Positions 53,793-64,000 of a DNA stretch of 64,000 nucleotides are shown one piece after another. The notes under the pieces are model-generated. The model made no database searches. It saw nothing but the letters and a program-made list of their open reading frames with translations, and was not told the DNA's origin. The stretch covers positions 62,001 through 126,000 of the forward strand of contig JAPZLL010000029.1 in assembly GCA_036250225.1 (NCBI GenBank). The letters run 5' to 3'. The stretch comes from Cercophora sp. LCS_1. Taxonomy: Eukaryota > Ascomycota > Sordariomycetes > Sordariales > Lasiosphaeriaceae. Position 1 is the stretch's first letter. Every line of letters starts with the position of its first letter. Made by a program: the position numbers and the translations under genes.

Positions 53793-54878
53793 ATGACGTC
53801 GTCTGCAACCGCCTTGCCGCAGTCTGTCCTGGAAGTCATCCGCCAGCATCCACGAGAGAGATTATATGTCCATCCGCTATTCTGGACAGCTCGACAATGT
53901 GCGCTCTTGGGTTGCCACTTCCATTCCGACCGTGCCAATGCGTCTGTCGCTTGTGCTGCAACCCCCCAGCACGGCCCCGCTGACGCCTGTGATCACAATG
54001 CCGACACACCCGACGATGCAGACCCTGAACTTCTCGGCTTTTCGAAGAGGCTCGCGCTCGTCCCCGCAAGCCAGGTCAAATCGCGGTCGATCGTCGGCCT
54101 GCTTCACCGCCCCGGGACCGGCCTGCTGTACAACCAGTACGCCCTGTCCACGCCCATCGCTTTCTCCCAAGGCTGACTAGCTCTCAGAAGCTCTCCACCC
54201 GGAGTCGACCTTTGTTTTTCCGGACGACGTGTGGCCCATATCCCCTGCCTCGTCCTCCTTACCCGCCTTGAACCCGACATAGTAGCGCCTCGAGTCGCCT
54301 ACTTGGATCTTGGCGAGCTCGGGGCACGGAGAGCCAGGAAGCTGGATCAGCAACTGGCTTTACACAGGTCTTCGCGCTACAACCCGCCCTGCAAAGCTCT
54401 CTCGCGTCGCTGGTTGCACCGCTTTACGCCACAGGACCCGCTGCGAGATCCATACATTGCAGCCCTCCTCATCAGCATGGCCCAAGCCCAGAGAGCGGCC
54501 GGACGTTGTAAGGGACAGGTAATGGACCGTGTTGGTGACGTTGACTGGGCGGTATGTTCTCTCCTATCCCTCGGCGTTGCATCGACCTGGCTGATACATA
54601 TCTGTTTCTACTGGATCCTGTAGGTCTCTTTGGTCATGACGGAAAACCGGAACGTCCGGTTCGTTCATGTCTACACCGCTTGTGTTCCCGAGTCTCTGCT
54701 CCTCAAGCTTGAGCATCCCAGGGAACGGTTCGCAGCCGCCGGTCTTGAGATTCATTACACGCCGATTATGTTCCAACCCTATCAGTCGCTACCAACGCGC
54801 CTGTGTCGGGCTGTCCTTCGACCCAAGAGTCAATGTGAGGATAATTTTGTAAAAATAGACAAGGGCAATGGTGATTAG
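53793..54878 (+). pseudogene. decayed member of a fungal family of unknown function
   Basis: Starts MTSSATALPQSVLEVIRQHP and runs to FSQG* at 54176. A different frame then supplies LSEALHPESTFVFPDDVWPI, and the first frame resumes with CLVLLTRLEPDIV, LGELGARRARKLDQQLALHR and FTPQDPLRDPYIAALLISMA. At least two frame changes within about 80 bp are needed. A normal intron (54552-54622) then joins to SLVMTENRNVRFVHVYTACV and a C-terminus with IHYTPIMFQPYQSLPTRLC. The layout resembles a multi-copy family of uncharacterised proteins in Sordariales often found near HET genes. That recollection is not a search result. It is probably non-functional. Confidence 0.62.
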
Positions 54879-54948
54879 AATTGTATTTTTGTGAGCTGGT
54901 GGCTGCCTACGGTAAATTTTGCCGGTTTTTGCCGGTTTTTCTTTCTTT

Positions 54949-54959
54949 CCCCCCCCCCC

Positions 54960-55026
<67 letters not shown>

Positions 55027-55036
55027 GGGGGGGGGG
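54949..55036. repeat. C13/G64 homopolymer block
   Basis: Thirteen C (54949-54961) are followed by 64 G (54962-55025), one T and ten more G. This exceeds natural homopolymers in GC-rich fungal DNA and resembles a sequencing or assembly artefact. Contiguity across it should not be assumed. Confidence 0.85.
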
Positions 55037-55559
55037 ATATTACGCGTTCCCTTTCCCTTAGTATTGGGCAAGGTTGACTGGATATTAACTATTATTGTAT
55101 TACTTTTCCGATTTAACCTCGCTATTCGTACCGCTTATACAGTGAGACTACTGACCTATCTCGCAAGCTACGACTAGGTACACACCGATCACGGCGAAAC
55201 TCCATCTGCCACCGGGTGAGATCGCTGTGGCCCGGCCGAGGGATGCACTACTAACGTGCTCAGGATGGCCCGTTCGTGACCATCTCCCTCCCTCGTGATC
55301 CCGATTTCGCACACTGGATTGCCACAGCGCTGGCACATGGGTGCTCTGTGTCCACGCGCGGGCACACAGGCGCGCTCCGATTGCCAACGCCGTCAAGCTG
55401 CCTAGCCGGAACCAACCCAAAGGCCAATATCCCCCAGCGCACAACTAGCTGTCTAACGAACGGGACGGCGGATGATCTTGCTCGACAGTGCCGATGACCG
55501 CGACGTATTCTACAATGGGGGGAATGGCGCCTACGTTTCGGAGATGCTTGTTGTTGGCG
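55037..55559. other. sequence between the poly-G block and the HET relic
   Basis: No supported gene. Frames on both strands are short or low in coding character. Confidence 0.4.
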
Positions 55560-56442
55560 TGGCTGAACGATTAAGCTACCTAATGCGCTGGTTGCGGAGT
55601 TGTGGACCACTTGTAACGCATAGTGAGTCGGTCCAGAGATAGCGGGCGCCAATGTTCCTGGTCATGGCGATCGCGTCCTTGAACGTCTTGTTGAGAGGCC
55701 GATGAGCCAAGCTCCTGGGCGAACAGATGAATAGTAGCGCTGGTAGTCCTTACGACGGAAGAGGCACCCCAGCAGTGGCTGAGGGCAACATGCACGTGGC
55801 CTTTGAGATCAGCCCCAGCCACAAGCTGTAACATTCCTGGCTTCTCCCCAGAAGGGTAAAGGTTGAGGACCTGGAGGGGAGAAGGGATCAAAGGAGAATA
55901 GGCCCTCGTATCGTGAGCAGACCTCATGGTCTTTGGTGCATGTCTCAAGCCATTCTAACAACTGTCTGGTTTCTCCGACTGGCTTTGGGATCCTTCCCGT
56001 GACATGGCCAGCCTTAGCAGCGCTCGACTCTGCGAAAAGTCAACAACGCGTGAGAGAACTGCGACGGAGGGCCAAACAGTAACCGACCTGCATCTGCATA
56101 AACTCCAAACTGAACGATAGTGCGAGACCCACACTCAACCTGCAGTCCATACAGCGCCTTCGCATCTTCACGCCATCCGTCTTTGCTTAGACCCCTGACC
56201 AAAATAGGACCTTCGTCAGGAGCCACCGGCGGGATACCCGACGGTTGCGGGAGTTCAAGTTGGGCACAAAAGAGGTGACATCGTTCGCATGTTTGGGCTG
56301 AGCTCTTGAGGCTACCAAAAGTCGGGTGGTGATCTTGGGACGGCAAGTTTTGGAGTTGAAGGATGTCCGCGGCTCTGTTGCATCCAGTGAATGTGGGAAG
56401 CGTTGAGGGGTTGATGGCTCTGCAAAAGAGGCACAGGGCCAT
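55560..56442 (-). pseudogene. truncated, frameshifted HET (heterokaryon incompatibility) gene
   Basis: Starts MALCLFCRAINPSTLPTFTG and reads through a normal HET N-terminal region with KALYGLQVECGSRTIVQFGV. An intron follows (about 56082-56025), then SSAAKAGHV and LLEWLETCTKDHEVC. A frame change near 55886 brings in the HET-domain core LQVLNLYPSGEKPG and HVALSHCWGASS. A second change near 55695-55705 leads to NKTFKDAIAMTRNIGARYLW and DSLCVTSG. After that the similarity ends, so the C-terminal half of a HET protein is missing. HET proteins trigger cell death on fusion of incompatible strains. This copy is a relic. The poly-G block lies 520 bp beyond its end. Confidence 0.75.
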
Positions 56443-57158
56443 GGTGAGGCCCGGGTCTTTCGTTTCGTGTGTATTTATCAGTGCTTTCCATGGGGAAATG
56501 GTCGGTACCATTTGGTGATTTGTGACTTGATCGTAGAGAGGCCGTGGTTTTGAGCCAAAATGGAAAGAGCGTGGGTGGTGGGGGCGGGGTAAGACGGGAG
56601 CCCGAAGGACCGCATTTCATCGGGGAGCTTCCTCCGATTGGCGGCTCACACCGAGACCTCTCACCTTTCTGGACAGGGAGGGGAATGGCAGTAAGGCCAG
56701 AATGGGGCGCAATACGTTCAGGCATATTCAGAATACAGCTGCAAGACTGGGTTTCGCCCTGGCCGCTTCGGCTGTGTTGGTATTCCCTACATTGGCCAGG
56801 CGTGCTTTCCGTCAATCCTCACATCAACGCGACTTCCATCTGAGGGCCAGCTATAAGTTAGGGCCGCCTAGGCGTTAGACCCGGTGAGCCGGCATATTTG
56901 TGTGCTCCCTTGTCCCTAACCCACAGGGTCAAGACTATGTTTCTGACTGTAAGCTCCTCAAGTCACGTTGCCTGGGACTACAGTCCTCTAACTCCATGTC
57001 ACAGGCGGAAACCTCACTGGGTGGCACGGAGCCCAACCCCTGACAGGACCTTCATGGAGAGAATCCAGTGTGTTCGCCTTTCCTGCCCAACAGGTCCGGC
57101 CGTGACCCGCGGCCCTCCATGCCCCGGACCGGCTCAGCATAACCGCAACTTGATCTCC
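56443..57158. other. intergenic region, no supported gene
   Basis: Includes the former promoter of the HET relic and the 3' flank of the next minus-strand gene. Frames are short. Confidence 0.5.
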
Positions 57159-58315
57159 TCATCGTCCACAAAGCTCATAGGACGTCGTCTTTTGCTTAAG
57201 GTGCCACTTCGTCAGCGAGTTGACCAGCGTGTGGTCGATATCCCGATTGGCCTTGATGAAGATGGTCTCGTAGGGATGAATGTTGCTTCCAAAATACTTC
57301 TTGTCGAAGAGTAGGTCTCCGGACGAGGGGTTCAGTCGGCAATACTCTGAGACGCCATCTTCCGAGTGGAGCGAGGTCATCATAGCGTCAACCGTGAACC
57401 CAGCTCCCGTGATGAGACCTGTGGTGCCAACCTCGGCGTGAACTGCCTCCTTCCACCCGGCATAGCAGTGGCTCAACCCGACAGGGTCGTTGTGTGTTCC
57501 AAAGTCGTCGTCGACCGAGGCGCTCGTCGCGCGCGAGGGATCGAGGAGTATCCCCATGCCGACATCGTCGGTCGCAAAGATCATGGACTGGACGTGGGGC
57601 CGTGGTTGGCAGTTAACCGTCATGCCGACGAGCTATGCCCCTGGTCAGCGAAGGTCGCGCACGTCCGACGGGAAATTCTACCTTGTTTGTGTCCGTCACT
57701 CTGTCGAGGTATAGATCGGACCAACATCCGGAGCTCCAGATCGGCAAGAAGGGCCCTCGAATGCTGGCGTTCATGGTGATGAAGCGCTTGTAGTTTCGCC
57801 AAAGATCACCTTCGCGCAGGACCTCCCCGATCGCGCCCAGATCGAAGCATGTGTTCGGTCGCCGGACGATTCGGATGTTGTCCGCTGATGGCACGAACTC
57901 CGTCGCGTTGGTCTCGCCATTGAAGATGAAGATAAAGTCGGCGGCGCCGTGGAGGCCCTTGGCGGCAAAGTATTGGATGTTCTCCCGGGCGACGGCCGAC
58001 TCGGCGTAGGCGTAGAGGATCAACGGTCGGTCTTTCGGCAGCTGCGTCGGGGGCGCCGGCGCAGTCGCAACGGCGGAATCGGGCTCGGCGGTCGGCGGCA
58101 GTTGCTCGGGTTGCTCAGGTTCGGAGGGACTCTGGAAGACAGTGACGGTGTCCGCCTTGTCCACGATTAGCCGAGAGATCCCACAGCGACATTGTGCCAA
58201 GAAGCCAGCCAGGTCTTACCGGGTTGGACGGCCAGAATAGCCAGAATGACACCAACAGGAACACCGCCAAAAGGCCGAGACGCAGGTGGTTCGATTGCGC
58301 CCATGGAATGGCCAT
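57159..58315 (-). CDS. type II membrane protein with a conserved lumenal glycosyltransferase-like domain
   Basis: Three exons (58315-58220, 58155-57682, 57632-57159) total 1044 bp, 347 residues, all phase 0. One N-terminal transmembrane anchor (LRLGLLAVFLLVSFWLFW, about 11-28) is followed by a Pro/Glu/Ala stem. The globular domain (about 75-347) has LILYAYAESAVARENIQYFA, NIRIVRRPNTCFDLGAIG, ITMNASIRGPFLP, WSDLYLDRVT and LVGMTVNCQPRPHVQSMIFA. It closes with an HAEVGTTGLITGAGFTVDAM block. This pattern is shared by many uncharacterised fungal proteins and loosely recalls rhamnan-synthesis/RgpF-type GT-A proteins. A Golgi location follows from topology. Enzyme activity is inference. It is divergently paired with the lectin-like gene. 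Confidence 0.82.
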
Positions 58316-59048
58316 CTTAGCGACCGCACAGAGCGATTGAGATGGGCCGAATGGATAGTTGTGAAGCTGGTATCATCAGCGAAGCGTGTCTGCTGCCCCT
58401 TCTGCTGTCCGTCGTCGGCCATCACGTTTTTGGTTAGCCCCCCAGCTAATCTGTCCAGAAGTTGCTTCTTCCCCCAGCCCCAGCTTAGCGGCAGGCGCGC
58501 AAACCAGGGGCATGGCAGGCGCCGCCGACGAAATTTGGCGCCATGGGGCTGTGCCTGCGGGACATGATTGGGAAGCGTGCCTGCCAAGACCGGGGACTGA
58601 CGAGCCACTTCAGCCCTTTTTGTCTGCCCCTCGTTGCTCTGCTGACTTGACAACACCACAAACCACCATTCTCATGGTGCAGAGCATCATTACCGGACGC
58701 ACCCATTGACGGGGCGAGACACGGCCTGAGAAAACGCTAGGGCCGCTCCTTTCCTGCACGCGAGATGCTATTGACAAAAGGACAGAGGCTGACACCTTTA
58801 GGAGTGTCTCGGCTGCTCCTGGAGGATTCGGGTCCCTGCCGATACGACCCAAGCGGGTCACCACTTTCGGCGCCAATTGGGCGGCAGACCCAGGACAATG
58901 CCCGTCCGCAACCGCCCGCCCCTAGTGCGGCATAATGGCGTCAAGAATAAAACCTCCTGCATCCTCAGTTGCGCGCCCACCTTTGTCGTGAGTTGCGCGC
59001 CGTTTCCGTCATGGTGTTGTGACAACAACTCCAACTCACTCAACCGCG
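58316..59048. promoter_or_regulatory. divergent promoter region
   Basis: A 733-bp interval between two divergent membrane-protein genes, without supported ORFs. It probably carries both promoters. Confidence 0.4.
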
Positions 59049-60603
59049 ATGGCTTCTTTACCGAAACACGCCGCCGTCGAACAGGCCGGGCTTGAGGTCG
59101 CGCCCGAGCAGCCATGGCTCGAAGCCCGCACCTTTTATGAGAGCGACGCGAAGGAGGCAGTCCTCGTCTCCAAATATTCACCCGACCCGGAGTATGCGTA
59201 CCCAAAACAACTTCCAATGCCTCCAACCGACACCGCTTCGGCACCCGAACTTGTGACCGAACAGAAAGCGGGACGACGAAAACGAACTCTTCTCATCGTT
59301 GGGATCCTGGTTGCACTCGCCGTGATCCTGGCTGCCGTCTTAGGCGGAGTCTTGGGCAGCAGGGCAGGCGCATCGACATCGCCAGGGGGCTCGCAGGAGG
59401 GGTCGAGAGATGGGGGATCGGATTCCAATGCGCCAACCACCACAGGTGCTGGCTCGACAAAACCGTCTGCCTCGACCTCAGCAAGGCCACAAACAATCCG
59501 ACAGGGCTCTTCCCTTTCTGTGACTGGATGGAGAAACGTTGAAGGGGTTGTGGAGAAATACTTGTTCTTCCAAGATCCGCAGGATGGCCTCCGCTATACG
59601 CACTGCAAGGGGGCGAAAAGTGGCAACGCCGACTGCTGGGAGCCACCCGTGTCCTTCAACTCCTTTGCGAAACCTGACGCGCGCCTGTCAGCATCGATTC
59701 TCATCTACGGCACCCGACACAGTGTATGTTTATAACACCCGAGTAACCGCCCGCGTCGCATCAATATTGACTTGTGTGTAGCCCCAGGTCGAGCTCTTTT
59801 ATACGGGAAAGTCTTCAAGGCTCCTGGGCACCAACTTCAACGAGGTGAATGTTCCGCCGATCGCCGAAGACTCGGTCAACCTCGTCGAGATCACCACGGG
59901 CCTAAACACCAGTCTGTCGAGCTACTGGCCGTGGACCATTCAGCAAGACTCTGGCGGTGGTCTCCTCCATGTCCGCAACAGGGTACGCGGCGACACCTTC
60001 TCCCCGGCGTCCGAGTGGGATGTAAACAGGATCAATGTTACGGCTTTGGCAGGTTCGAGCCTGGCCATTGTGCCCATGTCGACCAACATGAGCAGGATCG
60101 CGCTCAAGGGCGGTTACGGCGTCTTCTACCAGACGGCCGACGGCCGACTCAGCGTGTCTATCACGGATCTGAAGTCGCCGGAACTTGACCCAACCTATCC
60201 GCTGTCGTGGCCCACAGACCTGCCCTTGATCACACTCCCCAAGAAGGCACCGATCGCCGCTTTCTCAGTGGCTCGCGGCGACGCAGAACAACGGGTCAAC
60301 ACCTACGTCCTTTACATCGACAGCTCATCCAACATCCACATGCTTTACACGGATGCATCGGGAGGGTCACCTGTCTGGTACACGGCCCAGCCTGAGGCAT
60401 TGCGAGGTGTGGATGCCGACAGCAGCCTGACTTGTCTCACGATGGGAACTTCAGGCCAGGGTGCAAGCGGCGGAGCTATCCTCCTGGAGTCGGGCTCGGA
60501 GGACATTATGAGGTGTTATTTTACAATGGGTGGTGTTGTAAAAGAGGCGAAACTTGTTGGAGGAACAGAATGGAGCATCGTTGGCAGCATACCGATACCT
60601 TGA
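59049..60603 (+). CDS. type II membrane protein with fucose-specific-lectin-like beta-propeller domain
   Basis: Two exons (59049-59723, 59782-60603), 1497 bp, 498 residues. An N-terminal cytoplasmic part with FYESDAKEAVLV and a Pro-rich segment is followed by one transmembrane helix (LLIVGILVALAVILAAVLGG, about 79-98). Next comes a Ser/Thr/Gly-rich stalk, then an extracellular domain of about 350 residues with repeated beta-type units such as KYLFFQDPQDGLRYTHCKG, VELFYTGKSSRLLGTNF and GGYGVFYQTADGRLSVSITD. This architecture is common in Sordariomycetes and is usually annotated as fucose-specific lectin/fungal lectin-like. Sugar binding is not shown by the sequence. The divergent partner is the type II membrane protein at 57159-58315. 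Confidence 0.84.
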
Positions 60604-60763
60604 CGGCCTGTCGACATGGCCGGGTTGATGATGATGTAAGATGATCAGGTTAGATACCCACGATTTCTGTTTACAGCAATTGCACATATTTCACCATTTG
60701 AGACCCCGTCTGGCCGCGCATCTGGACCAATGCAACCCTGAGCTGAGCGATTGGCGAAGCTGC

Positions 60764-62034
60764 ATGCGACGTCCTTCACGGCGAACTATTGACACGCCAT
60801 ACCGCATCTTGTCACACAACGCCACTAGTTCCGGCACTTTCTCCTGCCCGGAGCACCTCGCCCACCAGTACAAGAATCCGCACAAGGTTTCTGATCCCGC
60901 CCACTCACTCCTTTGCCACATTACCAGCCATCGTCACATCACAAGCAACCACAAAGTGACGGCCATTGAAGTAGACGCAAGTCACATTATCCCAGGTTAT
61001 AGATTGGCCCCTGACAAACTAGGCACAGACCAACCAAGGAGACATCGACTTGGACTCCCGAGTCTTGCCTCCTCCCTCTATGATTACCAATACCAAAACG
61101 GCCGCCGCTACCATGCCTACCGCGCAGGCAAATACCTCCTCCCCAACGGCGCATCCGAGCAAGAACGCCTGGACATGACACCACGTGTTCTCCCTCGTTC
61201 TCAACGGTGAAATATGCAAGACCAAGCTGGAAAACCCGCAGCGGATACTAGATATCGGCACTGGCACCGGCGTCTGGGTGATTCCCACCCCTCTCTTATC
61301 CCACCTGGCAATACTGACAATGTGTAGGCAATCGAAATCGCAAACGCCCACCCCTCCTCTCGCGTCATCGGCACCGATCTCTCCCCCATCCAACCAGCCT
61401 GGACACCACCCAACGCCTCCTTCCAAGTCGACGACGCAACAGAGCCGTGGACGTTTCAGCCCGAGTCCTTCGGTTTCATTCACGCCCGGACGCTCGGCGG
61501 TGCGGTCCAAGACTGGCCTGCCCTGCTGAAAAACATGCCATGCCCATCTCAAGGCGAGAGGGCAGATCGAAATAGCAGAAGGACGGGCAAATTTCTGGTG
61601 CGATGACGGGTCGTTGGGTGAAGACAGCGCGACGTACAAGTGGTTGAGTGAGTTTAGAAGACTGAGTGAGCCGTTGCAGTTTGATGTAGCGCCGAAACTG
61701 GGGGGTCTGTTGCGGGAGGCCGGGTTTGAGGACGTGGAGTTTGATCAGAGGGTGATTCCGTTGGGGCCGTGGCCGAGGGAGAAGGCGCTCAAGGAGGTCG
61801 GACGGTGGTTCAAGGTGCAGTTTTTGGAGGGTGCGTTGGAGGCGTACACGCTTGCGCTGTTTGCGATGGCTGGGTGGTCAGGTGAGGAGGTGAAGACGCT
61901 GTTGGAGAAGGCGAGGGGGGAGTTGGCGGAGGGGAGGATGCATCTTTATACTTATGCGTGAGTGAGATTCTTTTTGAGAACGGGAGAGGTAGACTAACGT
62001 GGGCAGGGCTTTTATTACGGGGAGGAAGACATAA
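60764..62034 (+). pseudogene. LaeA-like SAM-dependent methyltransferase with two +1 frameshifts
   Basis: The N-terminal segment SSLYDYQYQNGRRYHAYRAG and GKYLLPNGASEQERLDM is typical of LaeA/UMTA-like enzymes. One extra base near 61175 shifts the frame, after which HHVFSLVLNGE and the SAM motif ILDIGTGTGVW follow. A 50-bp intron (61278-61327) leads to AIEIANAHPSSRVIGTDLSP. A second extra base in the A-run near 61530 shifts again to HAHLKARGQIEIAEGRANFW and the C-terminal half. A last intron (61958-62006) joins to a short exon ending GRKT. The two single-base insertions may be consensus errors or real damage. Members methylate small molecules or act in secondary-metabolism control. Its 3' end overlaps the convergent gene by 20 bp. 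Confidence 0.8.
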
Positions 62035-62773
62035 GCCACATGTTGACCTCATCCCGGCTCAAGCCACGAGGGTTCTCTTCACCCCTAGTAGAGACGGTTT
62101 TTATGTCGCCCTTCTTCTTGCGTCCAGCCGTATCGGTCGTGCCCGTGGCACGCTTACGCTTGCTGGTTGTGGGGTTGGATGACACTGCAACGCTTCAACG
62201 TTAGCTAGGTACTTGTATTGACTTTGAGACTCTCGGGTGGGCTATCTTACCACTGGGAGGGGGCTGAAGCTTTGGGCGAGGAGACGAAGCAGAGGAGGGC
62301 TGCTGGCCTGTATGTGTTAGTTTAGCTACCGTCTGGGACCCCTTAAGAACAGGCTTACGGGGGATAGCTGCCATTTTGATAGGCATTACCCCGCCGATAC
62401 CCTCAGATTTGAGATTGGTAGTGTCTGTCGCATCCTTTTATCAGCATCTAGTTCTGTCTCTCTTGCATGTCGTATCCACGGAAACATTACCTTTGGCAAT
62501 TCCAACATTGCTCGGGGAATCGACTGTTGTCTTTGTCAATACATGTAGCCCGAAACGAACCCTAAGGCCCAGGATCCCCGCATTTCCCTCCTCCCGCCTT
62601 TCCAACCTCCTTCATCTCGACCCATCATTACGCTATACCGGAGGAGGAGGAAGAACCGGAAGCGCTGGTGGACAGGTCAGGGTCTACGTGGCATCAGTGA
62701 GCATCTACGGACAAATTATATCAAGGGGATTCATACCTGCACTTCCAGCAAGGCCTCCAAGGAGTTCTCGCAT
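62015..62773 (-). CDS. small intron-rich gene encoding a basic, low-complexity protein
   Basis: Six exons (62773-62737, 62683-62639, 62523-62491, 62424-62359, 62307-62251, 62184-62015) joined by five GT-AG introns of consistent phase give 135 residues. An alternative start at 62910 adds one more exon (62910-62853) and extends exon 2 to 62790, giving 160 residues, also in phase. The product starts MRELLGGLAGSADPDL, is Ser/Pro-rich in the middle, carries a KRKR basic patch with a following RKKKG, and ends in ENPRGLSRDEVNMWLMSSSP. It may be nuclear. I do not recognise the family. Internal exons as short as 33 bp are unusual for this genome. The 3' end overlaps the methyltransferase gene. Confidence 0.6.
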
Positions 62774-62803
62774 GTCAAACTGAACCAATCCTGCAATTCT
62801 TGG

Positions 62804-64000
62804 TTAGAGCGGATCATACTCGATAACCTGGAATGCTTCAATCGGCCTGTACCTTCCAAATGGAAGTCTTCCTGTCTGTAACAAACCAGTGACAGCTCCT
62901 CCCCTGACATCTTACACCAAACAAACCCGCTCCCAGCTTGTCTGAGCACCCACACTCTCGCCAAACATGACACCATGCATGTACGCCTCCCCAAAAATGC
63001 GATATCCTCCAGCCTTCTCATCCGGCACTAGAATCAACGGCGTTGGACACCCCGCCAGAATCCAAACCGACAGTCCAGCGCTGACACCCTGATTCGCAGT
63101 CCCCAAGTACCCAGAATCCGTCTTAAACACCCTCTTGAAATTTGCGTAATACTGTCCAAACAAATCAAACGTCCTCGCCTTTCTCTCCCACGCCTTCAAA
63201 CGCCCCGCCCTGTCCGGTGCAGCCACCACCCCTTCCACAGCCAAATACCCCAACTCTGCTAACATGCTCCGTAGCTCCGCTCTCGAGGGCGCCAACCCGT
63301 CAACACCCGCAAGTCTCTCCAAAGCCTCATTTTCCCGAAAGAACCCCTCGACAAGACCAACCACATCCGCTCTTACCGCTTTGATGGACTCAACCCGACC
63401 CAACAGCGGTTTCAACACGCAATACAGAAACCAATCCCTGAAGTAGACGGCGATACTCGCATCGGCAGGACGACACGCCATATCGCAGTCCGTCAACAAC
63501 GTCCTCCAAAACGCCTCCATGATGGGTTGCGCCGTAGGCGTGTACACGGCCCCGAAACTTGCCAGCAGGGCCGCCGCATTCCCAAACTTCCGCCCCGCCG
63601 ACATGTCATCCCATGACTCTCCAGCCGCGACGACGATCCCGATCTTGGTACCCCATGTCCAGAGGCGGTGGTTGTCAACGACGGGCGTCATATGCTGCGG
63701 GAGAGCTCCCACGAAACCAGACGCGTTCAGCTTTTGCGTCATTTGGAACGATGGACCAAGCAGGGGCAGATTTTGCCGGTAGGGGTTGAAATCGGGTGTC
63801 CAGGTTGGGAGGTTTGGTAACCGATAAAACGGAGCGAGATCGGTGAGCTTTTTAAAGAGTTTATGGTTCCGAATCTTGTCAGAGACGGGGTCGATGGAGT
63901 AGGGATAGCCTGCTTCGCCTGCGAGGACGATGATGTGGAGGGTGCCTGTTTCGTGGATGATGGCCTCGCATGTGCGTCGGCAGATCTCCGAGTCGGATAC
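62804..64000 (-). CDS. HET-domain-family protein, C-terminal part (N-terminus beyond window)
   Basis: The frame is open from the window edge. It reads TCEAIIHETGTLHIIVLAGE, then LPNLPTWTPDFNPYR, KLNASGF and YRIFGEAYMHGVMFGESVG, the usual C-terminal layout of fungal HET proteins (PSWVPDW-like segment, later Y-HG-M-GE). With a short 42-bp intron (62917-62876) the protein ends FGRYRPIEAFQVIEYDPL at 62804, a natural-looking terminus. Without splicing it stops at 62912. The HET domain itself, with its catalytic-like core, would be outside the window. These proteins mediate heterokaryon incompatibility or related immune-like cell death. It is the second HET-type gene in the window and, unlike the relic at 55.6-56.4 kb, shows no damage in the visible part. 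Confidence 0.75.

Noticed and set aside
1..64000. CRISPR array or prokaryotic operon
   Set aside because: No regularly spaced repeats; spliceosomal introns and the gene content are fungal.

Overview
The window looks like nuclear DNA of a filamentous ascomycete, most likely Sordariomycetes and probably a Chaetomiaceae-like plant-biomass degrader. This is inference. It rests on GC-rich coding sequence, short GT-AG introns of about 45-90 bp, HET-domain genes, a Zn2Cys6 regulator, PDR-type ABC and MFS pumps, an SAT4-type rhodopsin-like receptor, and the secreted enzyme set (GH7, GH26-CBM35, GH43, CE15, an unspecific peroxygenase). No rRNA, tRNA or CRISPR array was seen.

Layout. 0-10 kb: a partial sulfite oxidase-type molybdoenzyme (-), a hotdog thioesterase (+), a small basic protein (-), a frameshifted drug-type MFS transporter (+), a six-exon cytochrome P450 (-) and a pepsin-like aspartic protease (+). 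10-13 kb: a gene-poor stretch. 13-28 kb: a rhodopsin-like membrane protein, a PDR-type ABC pump divergent from a Zn2Cys6 factor, a short unspecific peroxygenase, a second MFS transporter, and an aminoglycoside-phosphotransferase-like pseudogene. 28-47 kb: a secretome-rich block with mannanase, GH7 endoglucanase, a DUF4360 protein, a multi-repeat secreted protein with dibasic processing sites, an amidase, an arabinanase, an alpha/beta hydrolase and a glucuronoyl esterase. 47-57 kb: a decayed region with three pseudogenes or relics, an imperfect 87-bp tandem repeat, a C2H2 protein, a solo LTR with intact target-site duplication and a C13/G64 homopolymer block. 57-64 kb: a type II membrane protein, a fungal lectin-like membrane protein, a LaeA-like methyltransferase with two frameshifts, a six-exon small gene and a HET gene that runs off the window.

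Co-operation. The GH26, GH7, GH43 and CE15 enzymes are all predicted secreted and attack mannan, cellulose, arabinan and lignin-glucuronoxylan ester bonds. The ABC pump and its divergent Zn2Cys6 neighbour are a plausible efflux/regulator pair. The most unusual locus is 38257-39720. It encodes a secreted protein whose N-terminal half resembles the cellobiose-dehydrogenase cytochrome domain but appears to lack both heme ligands. Its C-terminal half carries four Asp/Ser/Gly-rich repeats separated by RR/KR sites, as in Kex2-processed repeat proteins. A 118-bp dispersed repeat recurs three times, at 30.3, 36.4 and 47.6 kb, in the same orientation. Many gene structures were checked by adding exon lengths to a multiple of three.
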